DNA of 64,000 nt from contig NZ_CP030840.1 in the NCBI RefSeq assembly GCF_003330725.1, positions 2,294,001 to 2,358,000 on the forward strand. The letters are read 5' to 3'. This stretch comes from Acidisarcina polymorpha (GTDB lineage Bacteria > Acidobacteriota > Terriglobia > Terriglobales > Acidobacteriaceae). This document shows positions 52,528 to 62,228 of the stretch, one piece after another; positions within the stretch are counted from its first letter, which is position 1, and every line of letters begins with the position of its first letter. A program made the position numbers and the translations under genes. Under the pieces are notes generated by a model that was not told the origin of the DNA, did no database searches, and saw only the letters and a list, made by a program, of their open reading frames with translations.

Positions 52528-53282
52528 GGGGCCTCCCCGCTCGCCCAGAGCTCTTCGAGCCGCTGCTTGTCGCGGAGCGTATCCATCGGCTGCCAGAATC
52601 CATGGTGGAAAAAGGCGCGCACCTCTCGCTTTGCGGTCAGGCTCTCGATTGGCTCGCGTTCAAACATCCAGGAGTCATTATGAATCTCATCAAACACCGC
52701 CGACGACAGAACGAAAAAACCGCCATTGATCCAGCCCCCCTCGCCCTTGGGCTTTTCCTGGAAGGCGTAGACTTCGGTTTCCTCCAGACCCAACGCGCCG
52801 AAGCGCGCGGTAGGCTGTACGGCGGTGAGCGTCACCTGTTTCCCGTGGGAACGATGAAATTCGATGCTCGCCGTGATATCGACATTGCCGACCCCATCCC
52901 CATATGTCATGCAGAAGGCATCTTCATTCACCAGGTACTTGGCTACTCTGTGCAATCGTCCCGCGGTACCGGTATTTTCTCCGGTGTCGACCAGCGTGAC
53001 GTTCCACGGCTCGGCAACGCTCTGATGCACTTCCATCTGGTTGTCGCGCAGGTTGAAAGTCACATCGGACATGTGCAGGAAGTAGTTGGCAAAGTACTCC
53101 TTGATCATGTAGCCCTTGTATCCACAGCAGATGATGAAATCGTTGATGCCGTGCTGCGAATAAATCTTCAGAATGTGCCAAAGAATGGGGAGTCCGCCGA
53201 CGTCGACCATCGGCTTCGGACGCACCGACGTCTCTTCGCTCAGACGAGTGCCAAGTCCCCCTGCCAAAATAACTGCTTTCAT
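52512..53282 (-). CDS. rfbF: Glucose-1-phosphate cytidylyltransferase
   Basis: The 256-residue nucleotidyltransferase begins [20 protein letters not shown] with [18 protein letters not shown], the signature of cytidylyl- and related hexose-1-phosphate nucleotidyltransferases. It then has [20 protein letters not shown] and [14 protein letters not shown] (metal-binding Asp). The features and length match RfbF, which makes CDP-glucose from CTP and glucose-1-phosphate. The gene lies upstream of rfbG and divergent from rfbH, with 116 bases between the two promoters. Confidence 0.95.
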   Translation of the reverse strand: MKAVILAGGLGTRLSEETSVRPKPMVDVGGLPILWHILKIYSQHGINDFIICCGYKGYMIKEYFANYFLHMSDVTFNLRDNQMEVHQSVAEPWNVTLVDTGENTGTAGRLHRVAKYLVNEDAFCMTYGDGVGNVDITASIEFHRSHGKQVTLTAVQPTARFGALGLEETEVYAFQEKPKGEGGWINGGFFVLSSAVFDEIHNDSWMFEREPIESLTAKREVRAFFHHGFWQPMDTLRDKQRLEELWASGEAPWKTW

Positions 53283-53398
53283 TCCTGCTCCTGGGAGATC
53301 GTATGGCGCGAGCGATCCAGAGTCAATCGCTGCGTGGGAGGCTTCGGGCGTGTATCACTTGCCCTGTATATTCTTAGGAGAGGGTATCAAAGCCACAT

Positions 53399-54748
53399 AT
53401 GGGTGACAAAGCGCAGCTGTTGCGCGAACAGATTCGCGACCTAACGGCGCAATATTTTTCTGAGGCGTTTCCGCATAAGGACTTTGTCCCCGGCGTCTCA
53501 TCGGTGCCGGTGTCCGGGAAGGTCATCGACAGCGACGACGTCAGTCTGGTGATCGACTCGGCGCTCGATTGCTGGTTCACCACCGGACGCTTCGCCAAAG
53601 AGTTCGAGAGCAAGCTGGCCCGGTTTGTCGGTGTCCGTTCGGCCTCGCTGGTGAACTCCGGATCCTCCGCAAATCTGGTCGCGGTCAGCGCACTTACCTC
53701 GCCCAAGCTGGGCAACCGTCAACTCAAGCCGGGCGACGAAGTGATTACTGTGGCCGCGGGATTTCCGACGACTGTGAATCCGATCATCCAGAATCAGCTT
53801 GTGCCTGTCTTTGTGGATGTCACTGTGCCGGGCTACGAAATTGACGTCAGCCAGCTGGAGGCGGCGCGTAGCGAGAAGACGAAGGCCATCGTGATCGCCC
53901 ACACGCTAGGCAACGTGTTTGATCTGGACGCTGTGACTGAGTTCGCGCGCAAGTACAATCTATGGCTGGTTGAGGACTGTTGCGATGCGCTTGGGTCAAC
54001 TTACCGTGGACGCAAGGTGGGAACCTTCGGCGATATTGCGACCGTGAGTTTCTATCCGGCGCACCATATCACCATGGGAGAAGGCGGGGCTGTCCTCACC
54101 GACAAACCGGCCCTGCAAGTGCTCATCGAATCCTTTCGCGACTGGGGACGCGATTGCTGGTGCGAACCCGGCAAAGACAACACCTGCGGCAAACGGTTTG
54201 TTTGGCAACTGGGGACGCTGCCTTGCGGCTATGACCACAAGTACACCTATTCGCATATTGGCTACAATCTGAAAGCCACTGACATGCAGGCGGCCCTTGG
54301 GGTCTCGCAAATCGCCAAGCTGCCGCACTTCATCGAGCGGCGCAAGGAGAACTTCAGCTACTTGCGGAGAGCGCTCGAACCTTTGGAAGAGTTCTTGATT
54401 TTGCCGGAGGCGACGCCCAACTCCGATCCATCATGGTTCGGCTTCCCCATCGGCATTCGTGAGGGTTCGCCCATCAAGCGTGATGATTTGACGCGGGCAC
54501 TCGAAAGCAGGAAGATTGGCACTCGGCTGCTCTTCGGCGGCAACCTCGCTCGCCAACCAGCCTATGAAGGTCGTGATTACCGGGTCATCGGCGAACTTCC
54601 AAACACTAATTTTGTGATGAACAATGTATTTTGGGTGGGGGTCTATCCTGGCTTGACCAAGCCCATGCTGGACTTTGTAGCTAGCACGATTATCGACTTT
54701 GCCAACGCGGCGATACCGGAACCAGCCCAAACTGGAAAATATAACTAA
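53399..54748 (+). CDS. rfbH: CDP-4-keto-6-deoxy-D-glucose-3-dehydratase
   Basis: RfbH/DdhC (E1) removes the 3-hydroxyl of CDP-4-keto-6-deoxyglucose using PMP and an iron-sulfur centre. The 449-residue protein has the DegT/AHBA fold ([29 protein letters not shown]). In the cofactor-Lys position it has [13 protein letters not shown], where the lysine of aminotransferases is replaced by His222 or His223. Cysteines at 253, 255, 263 and 276 ([20 protein letters not shown]) fit the 2Fe-2S ligands of E1. The partner reductase (E3, RfbI) is not in the window. It is followed by an epimerase gene after 111 bases. Confidence 0.95.
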   Translation: MGDKAQLLREQIRDLTAQYFSEAFPHKDFVPGVSSVPVSGKVIDSDDVSLVIDSALDCWFTTGRFAKEFESKLARFVGVRSASLVNSGSSANLVAVSALTSPKLGNRQLKPGDEVITVAAGFPTTVNPIIQNQLVPVFVDVTVPGYEIDVSQLEAARSEKTKAIVIAHTLGNVFDLDAVTEFARKYNLWLVEDCCDALGSTYRGRKVGTFGDIATVSFYPAHHITMGEGGAVLTDKPALQVLIESFRDWGRDCWCEPGKDNTCGKRFVWQLGTLPCGYDHKYTYSHIGYNLKATDMQAALGVSQIAKLPHFIERRKENFSYLRRALEPLEEFLILPEATPNSDPSWFGFPIGIREGSPIKRDDLTRALESRKIGTRLLFGGNLARQPAYEGRDYRVIGELPNTNFVMNNVFWVGVYPGLTKPMLDFVASTIIDFANAAIPEPAQTGKYN

Positions 54749-54859
54749 ACTGGCTGCTCCAGGCGAGTTGCGCAATGGAATGTTCCGGCTGGTTTGGCTG
54801 AGCGATGCGCAGATCTCGTTTCGGGGGAGCGGAATAGTTCCCTGCGGAGACGCCTCCCT

Positions 54860-55918
54860 ATGAATTCCATCGTACAAGACGATATAAAGCGCATTCTTCA
54901 GGAGCCTCTGCCGTGGCAGTCCTTTGCTGGGGCGGAGGTTCTGGTGACCGGCGCAGCAGGCTTTTTGCCGGCCTATATGGTCGAGACGCTGATGTTCCTG
55001 AATCGGTTTGTACTCTCAAAACCGGCCAAGGTGAGCGCCCTCGTTCGCAATGAGGAACGGGCGATGGCGCGATTCGCCGAATACCAAGGCCGCGACGACC
55101 TCCGGATTCTCGTGCAGAATGTCTCCGATCCACTCCGAGTATCGACACCCTTCGACTACATCATTCATGCCGCCAGCAACGCGAGTCCAGTAGCTTACCT
55201 GGCAGACCCCGCAGGGACAATCTCTGCGAACATGCTAGGCACCTATCACCTCCTGAACGCTGCCGCTCAGAATAAGGCGTGTCAGGGTTTCTTGTTTTTC
55301 AGCAGTGGCGAGGTCTATGGAGCTGTGAAGGGAGGACCGACCCCTCTCGCTGAGAACGAAGGAGGATTTCTTGATCCCCTTGGTCCTAGAGCATGCTACG
55401 GGGAGGGCAAGAGGGCTGGCGAGACGATGTGCGCTTCCTGGGCGCGCCAATACGGAGTTCCCGCGCGCATTGTAAGACCAGGTCACACCTATGGCCCCCG
55501 AATGCGGTTAGACGATGGTCGGGTTTACGCAGACTTTGTTCGCGACATCTTGAATGGTGGACCGATCAACATGCTAAGCGACGGAAGCGCGCGAAGACCG
55601 TTCTGTTATCTTGCGGATGCGACGACGGCCTTCTTTACCGTGTTGTTGAAAGGGGAGGCAGGACAGGCTTACAACGTCGTGAACCCGGATGCCGAATGCA
55701 GCATCGCCGAACTCGCCGATCGGTTGGCTGTGCTCTATAAGGACGAGGGAATCTATGTTAAGCGGTTTAAAAATCCCGACATGAATTCTGTCCAGAGTGC
55801 GCATTCAGGCACGCCGGTGAGTGCCGAGAAGCTTAGATCCCTAGGGTGGCGATCAAGGACGACGATCGAAGAGGGGTTTAAACGCACAGTGGATAGTTAT
55901 CGATCAACCGAGCAATGA
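54860..55918 (+). CDS. NAD-dependent epimerase/dehydratase (sugar nucleotide reductase candidate)
   Basis: A 352-residue extended SDR beginning at ATG 54860. It has VLVTGAAGFLPAYMVETL, IHAASNASPVAYLADP, GFLFFSSGEVYG (Ser), ACYGEGKRAGETMC (Tyr-x3-Lys) and PARIVRPGHTYGPRM. The fold suits UDP-glucuronate decarboxylase-, dTDP-glucose-dehydratase- or tyvelose/abequose-synthase-like enzymes. The segment between the FAD-like start and the substrate helix is variable, so specificity is open. Downstream of rfbH, it may reduce or epimerise the 4-keto sugar. ATG 54860 is supported by fold start; an in-frame ATG at 54794 adds an unlikely leader. Confidence 0.87.
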   Translation: MNSIVQDDIKRILQEPLPWQSFAGAEVLVTGAAGFLPAYMVETLMFLNRFVLSKPAKVSALVRNEERAMARFAEYQGRDDLRILVQNVSDPLRVSTPFDYIIHAASNASPVAYLADPAGTISANMLGTYHLLNAAAQNKACQGFLFFSSGEVYGAVKGGPTPLAENEGGFLDPLGPRACYGEGKRAGETMCASWARQYGVPARIVRPGHTYGPRMRLDDGRVYADFVRDILNGGPINMLSDGSARRPFCYLADATTAFFTVLLKGEAGQAYNVVNPDAECSIAELADRLAVLYKDEGIYVKRFKNPDMNSVQSAHSGTPVSAEKLRSLGWRSRTTIEEGFKRTVDSYRSTEQ

Positions 55919-56035
55919 GCCGGTACCGGCTACCCGGATACAATACCCAGGCCGGGCGCCGAACTATCACGATTGACGCGGGCGAACACCTGAGCGGGAG
56001 ATGCAGGAGTTTCGTTTTCTGGTGTCGCTCTCTAA

Positions 56036-56082
56036 GTTAGTGAAGATTCCGTTAGTGAAGATTTTCGGTAGTGAAGATTTCC
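56036..56082. repeat. Three tandem copies of a GTGAAGATT unit
   Basis: GTTAGTGAAGATTCC (56036-56050), GTTAGTGAAGATTTTCG (56051-56067) and GTAGTGAAGATTTCC (56068-56082) are consecutive near-identical units just before the acyltransferase start. Confidence 0.85.
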
Positions 56083-56104
56083 ATCTGGCATTGGGAGACG
56101 ATAC

Positions 56105-57313
56105 TTGCCGAAAAGCATACCAGTTACAGCCAACACTGAGCGCACGAAGCCAGAAAATCGAGCGTTCTTCCCTGCGCTGGATGGTTTGCGCGCCATTGCA
56201 TTCCTTATGGTTTTCTTTCATCACTACCTACTCGTCCCGTGGGGCTGGATGGGAGTCGATGTCTTCTTTGTACTGTCCGGATTTCTGATTACGGGCATCC
56301 TCTACGACACCTGCCATGATGCTTATCGCGCCCGTAACTTCTACGTTCGACGAACGCTCCGCATCTTCCCGCTCTACTATAGTGTTATGTTAGCGCTGCT
56401 GTTATCGGCGCCCATCTTTCATTGGCAGTGGTCTTGGTCCTGGCTGATTTGGCCGGCCTACCTAGGCAACTACGCTCCTTTTTTGAGGCCGTACCTCCCG
56501 CTTTCGCCCATGGAAAGGCTGGCTGATTTTCATATGGTCGGCGCGGTGAGTGGCTTCCATATCACCCTGTTTTTAGGCCATTTCTGGTCGCTCTGCGTTG
56601 AGGAACAGTTCTACCTGATTTGGCCATGGGTGGTCTTTTGGATTCGCGACCGCGTCCGACTCTGTTGGATTTGCGCCGCTACTTTGCCACTGTGTCTTGC
56701 AATGAGATTAGCGGGCCAGCATCTGTTTCCGAAGTGGATGCTCGATAACCAGATCCTTTCGCGGGCCACTCCGTTCCGCCTCGACGCATTGCTCATTGGC
56801 GGCTTAATCGCTCTCTTACTCAGAGGGTCCTATTCGGCCATGCTGCTTAGAATCGCCAGGGTTGCGCTCCCGATCGCCATGGCGATATTGCTGGCCTGGG
56901 CATATTTCACGCCCGCCGGAAATCTTGTTCAGCAGGCTCAACCTGACGCGGACTGGTTGTTCACCTGGTGGCTAAGCGCTCTCGACTTATTGGCAGCTCT
57001 GGTCATTCTGGTGGCTGTTCAACCGCGTTCACTGCTTTATCGAGGTCTGAGTTTACGACCGTTGCGTTGGCTGGGTCGCATCAGCTACGGCGCATATGTA
57101 TTGCACGATATCCCGCATGTGTTTTACAGCCACATTGGCATAAGACTGGCGCCGACCCACCCTAGGATTGCGGTTGCGACTGTTGCTCTCATTTCTTCGA
57201 TTGGTCTGGCTTGGTTGAGCTTCCGGTACCTTGAGAGCCCCTTTCTTAATCTCAAAGAGAGATTCACAGTATCCTCCACGCCGGTCCTGGCTCAGAGGAG
57301 TGAGCGCACATAG
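56105..57313 (+). CDS. OafA/YrhL-type membrane acyltransferase
   Basis: A 402-residue acyltransferase-3 protein with about ten hydrophobic helices, FPALDGLRAIAFLMVFFHHY as the conserved N-terminal motif with catalytic His, and MGVDVFFVLSGFLITGIL followed by the Arg-rich YVRRTLRIFPLYY. These enzymes acetylate or otherwise acylate extracytoplasmic sugars. The start is TTG 56105; the conserved region begins around residue 22. Three tandem repeat units lie immediately upstream of it. Confidence 0.92.
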   Translation: MPKSIPVTANTERTKPENRAFFPALDGLRAIAFLMVFFHHYLLVPWGWMGVDVFFVLSGFLITGILYDTCHDAYRARNFYVRRTLRIFPLYYSVMLALLLSAPIFHWQWSWSWLIWPAYLGNYAPFLRPYLPLSPMERLADFHMVGAVSGFHITLFLGHFWSLCVEEQFYLIWPWVVFWIRDRVRLCWICAATLPLCLAMRLAGQHLFPKWMLDNQILSRATPFRLDALLIGGLIALLLRGSYSAMLLRIARVALPIAMAILLAWAYFTPAGNLVQQAQPDADWLFTWWLSALDLLAALVILVAVQPRSLLYRGLSLRPLRWLGRISYGAYVLHDIPHVFYSHIGIRLAPTHPRIAVATVALISSIGLAWLSFRYLESPFLNLKERFTVSSTPVLAQRSERT

Positions 57314-57413
57314 CACTTGCCTCACAAAACAGACCATAGACGAGTTACACAAAGGCAAGCTGAACGGAAATTCTCACGCAACGCGGAGGCGATCGCGAAT
57401 GAGGTCTTCGCCT

Positions 57414-58463
57414 TTACGCAATAAGCTCCGGAGTTGGAGCGTTACGCGCTACGTTTATGTCGTGCTGTTCGAATCTGTTTGAAGCTTGTTTGGCCAGACG
57501 TGAGCCTAGGCGGATCATCGGGTATTCCAAAAGATGGTACGCTGCTACCGAGAAGACGACCAAGGAGATAAGAATAACTGCAATTTGTAAGGCAAGGGGT
57601 TGATGGGGCATGAAATAAAGCCCCAGTGTGATCGAGAACGGATGCACGAGATAGGCGCCATATGAGTATTTAGCGATGAGGTGGCTTATGCGGAGCAGGG
57701 GTTTTAATGTGATCTGATGGAAAAAGGGGAGGCCTAGACCAACTGCCAAACAAAGTAAGTCCGCCGGTCTCCATCCTGGTCTAACCAGGAAGACGCTCCA
57801 TAGCACCGCTAGAGCTAAAGGGAATGTCCATGCTGGCAGAAATGGTCGAGTACGTCGAAAACCGACGTACGCCATAATGCCAGGAAGAAAATATGGAATG
57901 CACAGAAAGAAGTTGTGAGGAGTGTCTCTGAATAACGGTCGGCAGATTGCCACTACGAACACCCACAACAGAAGAAGCGTCCACCGGTTGAAATTGCTCC
58001 GGACAAAGAAGAAAATCACGGGCAAACACAGGTACATCTCGACCTCGTAGGGTAACGTCCACATGACTCCTACGGGAACATAGCCGCCGACAATATTCGG
58101 TATGAGTAATGCAGCCCCCACAACGTCGAGCACCCCCTTGGGCGGTTGGAACCGGAAGAAGTCCGTCAGAGTACTAGATACCGGAGCGTGAAAGAGCAAT
58201 GTAATGGCGAGAACGGCTAAGGCCAGCGGATAGAGGCGGAATATGCGACGAATGTAGAAATCTAAAGTATGGGGCTTACGCTCCAAGGACCACATTAAGA
58301 CAAGCGAAGTGTGCACGAAAAAGAGAAAGACGCCCACCACCCCCACCCACCTGATTTCCCAATATCCGATCCAATAAATCTTGTATGCAATTAAAACGTG
58401 CTCCAGTACAACAGAAAGAACCGCACAAGCTCGGAGCAAATCAAGGTTCGGCATATCTCGCAT
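57414..58463 (-). CDS. Membrane acyltransferase 3 family protein
   Basis: A 349-residue membrane protein with about ten helices, starting PNLDLLRACAVLSVVLEHVL with the family His-containing helix, FFVHTSLVLMWSLERKPHTL and FYIRRIFRLYPLALAVL. It is an acyltransferase-3 enzyme like that at 56105 but from a different branch, with no SGNH domain. Base composition is lower in GC than the flanking genes. It is convergent with the acyltransferase at 56105 and separated by about 100 bases. Confidence 0.9.
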   Translation of the reverse strand: MRDMPNLDLLRACAVLSVVLEHVLIAYKIYWIGYWEIRWVGVVGVFLFFVHTSLVLMWSLERKPHTLDFYIRRIFRLYPLALAVLAITLLFHAPVSSTLTDFFRFQPPKGVLDVVGAALLIPNIVGGYVPVGVMWTLPYEVEMYLCLPVIFFFVRSNFNRWTLLLLWVFVVAICRPLFRDTPHNFFLCIPYFLPGIMAYVGFRRTRPFLPAWTFPLALAVLWSVFLVRPGWRPADLLCLAVGLGLPFFHQITLKPLLRISHLIAKYSYGAYLVHPFSITLGLYFMPHQPLALQIAVILISLVVFSVAAYHLLEYPMIRLGSRLAKQASNRFEQHDINVARNAPTPELIA

Positions 58464-58675
58464 TGAGCGATTTTATCCTCGATGAGCTGACGCTGACCTA
58501 ACCCATCGAGAAGCTCTTCGCGAAACGCAAAGCAGTGCACCGCAAAGCCGCAACGCTAGCACACCGAAGCGCTCCAGGGCAGTGCTGCAATATCTTCCGC
58601 CTACGAATGCGCCAACTACTTCGCCCCATCGGCATATGTATTCACTTAAGATTGTCTGGCGGCCGGAGATTTACT

Positions 58676-58715
58676 CCCATTCAAGCCCAAGAGCGAGCTT
58701 GAATGGGGCTCCCTG
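58676..58715. repeat. Dispersed hairpin repeat, copy D
   Basis: CCCATTCAAGC (58676-58686) and GCTTGAATGGG (58697-58707) pair perfectly across a 10-base loop. 58697-58715 reads GCTTGAATGGGGCTCCCTG, 18 of 19 bases identical to copy A. It is the best-preserved copy as a hairpin and lies in the spacer at the 3' end of the GT4 gene. Confidence 0.8.
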
Positions 58716-58732
58716 AGATTGATTTCGGCAAG

Positions 58733-59845
58733 TTAAGCTTTCCCGGACTTGCGACCCTCGAGGTGGTCGCGGAGGGCTGCGGCGGTTTGTTGGGCGCAGG
58801 TATCCCAGCGGAAGATCTGGCTGCGCTCGATCCCCTTCTGTTGGAGCTGACTGCGGAGCTGGGGGTTCGAGGCGATTTCGATCAGCTTTTCGGCGATGTC
58901 ATCGCTGTTGAGCGGATTGAAGTAGAGGGCGGCGTCCGCACAGACCTCGGGCAGCGAAGCCGAGCGGGCGACGGTGACGGGGACACCGGCGGCCATGGCT
59001 TCGAGCGGAGGCAGGCCAAAGCCCTCGTAGAGCGACGGCATGACCAAAGCATCCGCGTGGCCGACCAGGGAAAGCAGATCCTGGTAGGAGACGAAGCCGG
59101 TGAGATGGATGCGGTCGCCGGCGGAGCGGACGCGCTCAAAAAACTCCGGCGACTCCCCAGTAATCAAGCCCTCGCTCTGGCCGACGATGACGAGGTCCTG
59201 CGGAATCCTGTCCTTTATTTCGAGAAAAGCTTCAACCAGGCGGCTGAGGTTCTTGTAAGGCTTGATATTTCCGACGTGAATGAAATAGGGGCGGGTACGA
59301 ACCGCCGGCAAAGAGGCAGCCGTATACCATTCCTCGGAGATGCCGAGATGGGTGGTGATGATGTTGTCCTGACGAGGACCTTCAGTGAGGCGAAGCAGCT
59401 CCGCTTTACTGAAGTTCGAGACGGTCAAGATAAGGGAGGCTCGCTTTCTTAAGGCGCGGAACATTAGCTTGGCGTACGTCCGCTTCTTTGGGTTGCCGAC
59501 GATTTCCGCAACCATTCGATGGCTCAAGTCGTGAACGGTGACGGCGAAACGACCTCGGTACAGCAAGGGGATGGTGTAGTAGGGAGAAAAGAACAGGTCG
59601 GTATTCGACGGAATGGCAAGCGGCAGCTGGATCTGTTCCGCCATCGAATACCGACCGGCGCGGCAGTCGACCAGTCGCATGTTGGGGGCGTGTGCCCAGG
59701 GGAAATCTTCCAAGCGGGAACGGTCGCCGATGCCAACAATCGCGACATCGGGGAGCCGCTCCACGATCCCGGGGAGAATACCCTTGATGTACATGCCGAC
59801 ACCGGATGAGTCGATCCAGCGAAGGTCGATGGCGAGTTGGGTCAT
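58733..59845 (-). CDS. Family 4 glycosyltransferase (GT1/GT4-type)
   Basis: A 370-residue GT-B glycosyltransferase. The N-terminal domain has the glycine loop SGVGMYIKGILPGIVERL, and the C-terminal domain has FIHVGNIKPYKNLSRLVEAF and the sugar-nucleotide motif PSLYEGFGLPPLEAMAAGVPV (E-x7-E). These fit mannosyl- or glucosyltransferases of the GT4 family. A stretch of 779 bases lies upstream on the opposite side. The protein is probably cytosolic and membrane-associated. Confidence 0.93.
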   Translation of the reverse strand: MTQLAIDLRWIDSSGVGMYIKGILPGIVERLPDVAIVGIGDRSRLEDFPWAHAPNMRLVDCRAGRYSMAEQIQLPLAIPSNTDLFFSPYYTIPLLYRGRFAVTVHDLSHRMVAEIVGNPKKRTYAKLMFRALRKRASLILTVSNFSKAELLRLTEGPRQDNIITTHLGISEEWYTAASLPAVRTRPYFIHVGNIKPYKNLSRLVEAFLEIKDRIPQDLVIVGQSEGLITGESPEFFERVRSAGDRIHLTGFVSYQDLLSLVGHADALVMPSLYEGFGLPPLEAMAAGVPVTVARSASLPEVCADAALYFNPLNSDDIAEKLIEIASNPQLRSQLQQKGIERSQIFRWDTCAQQTAAALRDHLEGRKSGKA

Positions 59846-60624
59846 AGGGTTAGACTCGAGCAGGCGTTACCGGTTGTTCTACTCTCAGGAAAGCACGGCG
59901 GCTGAATTCTGAATGTCGTTGACATTGCTTTGTCCCGTCAACGCCGCAGCCTTGACTGTTTTCGCGACTTCCTATTATTGCAATTGGTACCGGCGAGCCG
60001 CAGGGCCGAGTTCTTGCGCGCAAAGAAGTAGATTAGCGAGTCCATCCATCAATAGCAGGGCAGATCATCCGGTCGTTGTGCCGATCACCAAGTTGGTAAA
60101 CTTGCCAACTCGCGGCTGCCTACGCGCGATCTGAGCAACCATTGCTCCGCTTCAAGCACTCTCCTTTATATGCCTGCACTCTCGTGTTCCTTGCCGGCAT
60201 ACGTTATTGTCTGATTCGTCAGGCGGCTAAATCTATGGGTCGATGGGCACGGTCTCCGGCTACCTGGCGGTCCTCGAGGTTGAGCCTACTACCGGGTACC
60301 CTCGCTTTTCGCGAATACGCAGGCCTTGCCACGGGTAGAAGAAGGACTGCCGAGAGGCCGGCATGGTTGGGGAGCGAGTCGATGGTGAGATATATCTCAG
60401 AAGCGTAGTGACCTTTGGGTGCCGGTGGTAACCGTGGATTTCACCGCAACTGAGCGCGAGATACCGGGTTCCCATCAATTATGGCATCGCTCGAAGTGGG
60501 AACGCACTCCCGGGCAAATCGATCTTTCGTTCCTTAGGACGCTCGGCGTGATAACTTAAACTGGGAATGTATCCCGCAAACTACGAGAAGGTGAGGGTAA
60601 GACCACCTTCGGAGGCCCATACGA
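59846..60624. other. Long gap without a recognised gene
   Basis: This 779-base stretch, the longest gene-free region, separates the GT4 gene from the radical SAM gene. Several frames are open for 60-90 codons on either strand but show no recognisable domain, no ribosome-binding site and no matching neighbour. Near its right end, GGTGAGGGTAAGACC lies about 20 bases before the radical SAM ATG and could include a ribosome-binding site. Confidence 0.5.
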
Positions 60625-62172
60625 ATGCGCGTGCTGTTTCTGAATCCACCTTTCCACCCGCGATTTTCTCGAGAGCAGCGCAGCCCCGCGGTTACTAAAA
60701 GCGGAACGTTATATTACCCCAAGTGGTTAGCGACGGCTGCAGGGGTTGCGATCAAGAACGGGCATGAGGTGGATCTGGTCGACGCCCCCGCCGGCGGCTA
60801 CTCGGTGCAGGCGGTAATCGACCGGATCGAAGCCAAGAACATCGATGCGGTAGTTTGCGATACCTCGACACCCAGCATTCTGAACGACATCAGCGTCATT
60901 GAGTCGCTGGTGGCCGCGAGGCCATCGCTGCACACGCTGATGGTTGGCCGCCACGTGTCCTCGCTGCCGAAGGAGACGCTGGCGATGTCGACGTCGCTGC
61001 AGGCAGTGGCGATCCGAGAATACGAGTACACGGTGCGGGATTGGCTGGCGGCGAAGGCCTGCGGGGCCGACCTCTCAAGCGTCGATGGACTGGTCTGGCG
61101 CCGGGGGGCGGGCGCGGGTGAGATTGTGACCAATACGCAACGCGCGGCCATCCATAATCTGGATGAGTTGCCGTTTGTCTCCGAGGTCTACAAGCGATTT
61201 CTACATACTCCGGATTACTTTTATGGCCACTCGCTGTGGCCACTGGTGGTCTTTGATACCAGCCGCGGATGCCCTTATCATTGCTCCTTTTGCGTCTACC
61301 CGCAGACGTTCAGCGGTCACACGATGCGGTACCGTTCGGTAGCGAATGTCGCCGACGAGTTCGAATATGTTGCGCGCGAGATGCCCGAGATCAAGACGGT
61401 GATGCTCGAAGACGATACCTTTATCGTGAGCAAGCCGCGCACCCTCGAGCTTGCGAAGGAACTGATCAAGCGCGGCAACAAGCTGCCCTTCGATGCGAAC
61501 TGCCGGGCTGATATTGGCGCTGATGTGGAGTTTCTCTCCGTCGTCCATCAGGCGGGCGCGCGTCTTTTCTGCGTCGGCTTCGAGAGCGGCGATGTAGAAG
61601 TCATCAACGGCATGAAGAAGAACAACGACGACCGGCGCGACTCGAAATATCACGAGGAGGCGCATAAGTTTGTTCGCCGCTGCCAGGACGCCGGCATTAT
61701 GGTCCATGGCTGCTTCATGGTCGGCAATCTGAATGAGACGCCGGCGAGCATGGAGAAGACGCTGGACTTTGCCAAGGCGCTGAGGCCGGATACGGCGCAG
61801 TTCTTCCCTATCATGGTGTACCCGGGCACGACCGCCTACCAGGAAGCCAAGAAGCGCGATTACATCCAGATCGAAGACTGGGGCGCGTGGCTGACCAAGG
61901 ACGGCCTGCATAACAGCGTCGTGACCCTGCCGAACATCACCCACGAACAGCTGGTGAGCTTCTGCGATCGAGCGCGGCGAAGCTTCTATCTAGCCCCCTC
62001 CTACCTGCTTTACAAGGCAAAACAATCGCTGAAGGACCGGCGCGAGCTGCAGCGCAACCTCAAGGGTTTCCTGACCTTGTCCAAGTACCTGCTGAAGGGC
62101 AGTGAACACGAGAAGACCTCAGCTGCCACAACGCCCCAGGCTCCTAATAAAACCCAAGGCGCCACAGCCTAA
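60625..62172 (+). CDS. B12-binding-type radical SAM protein, HpnJ-like
   Basis: A 515-residue protein with an N-terminal cobalamin-binding-like domain (about 1-150, MRVLFLNPPFHPRF, AVVCDTSTPSILND) and a radical SAM domain. The 4Fe-4S motif is CPYHCSFC in TSRGCPYHCSFCVYPQTFSG (about residue 215), with MLEDDTFIVSKPR and FCVGFESGDVEVINGMKK. The C-terminal segment (from about 430) is a helical extension. It resembles HpnJ-type and related methylating or rearranging enzymes. The lack of a clear B12-binding DxHxxG motif is noted. The adjacent GT2 gene suggests action on a glycan precursor or lipid. Confidence 0.87.
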   Translation: MRVLFLNPPFHPRFSREQRSPAVTKSGTLYYPKWLATAAGVAIKNGHEVDLVDAPAGGYSVQAVIDRIEAKNIDAVVCDTSTPSILNDISVIESLVAARPSLHTLMVGRHVSSLPKETLAMSTSLQAVAIREYEYTVRDWLAAKACGADLSSVDGLVWRRGAGAGEIVTNTQRAAIHNLDELPFVSEVYKRFLHTPDYFYGHSLWPLVVFDTSRGCPYHCSFCVYPQTFSGHTMRYRSVANVADEFEYVAREMPEIKTVMLEDDTFIVSKPRTLELAKELIKRGNKLPFDANCRADIGADVEFLSVVHQAGARLFCVGFESGDVEVINGMKKNNDDRRDSKYHEEAHKFVRRCQDAGIMVHGCFMVGNLNETPASMEKTLDFAKALRPDTAQFFPIMVYPGTTAYQEAKKRDYIQIEDWGAWLTKDGLHNSVVTLPNITHEQLVSFCDRARRSFYLAPSYLLYKAKQSLKDRRELQRNLKGFLTLSKYLLKGSEHEKTSAATTPQAPNKTQGATA

Positions 62173-62179
62173 CGAGCTA

Positions 62180-62228
62180 GCGCGCGACTCCTCCATGGGT
62201 GAGTCGCGCGCGCTCCTCTTTCGGTTTT
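62180..62228 (+). terminator. Strong terminator after the radical SAM gene
   Basis: GCGCGCGACTC (62180-62190) pairs perfectly with GAGTCGCGCGC (62201-62211) around a 10-base loop, followed by CTCCTCTTTCGGTTTT. It begins eight bases after the stop codon. The TTG proposed as start for the next gene sits at the very end of this element. Confidence 0.75.

Noticed and set aside
59913-60478. Several 70-90 codon frames in the 779-base gap
   Set aside because: No domain, no ribosome-binding site and no conserved neighbour; kept as non-coding.
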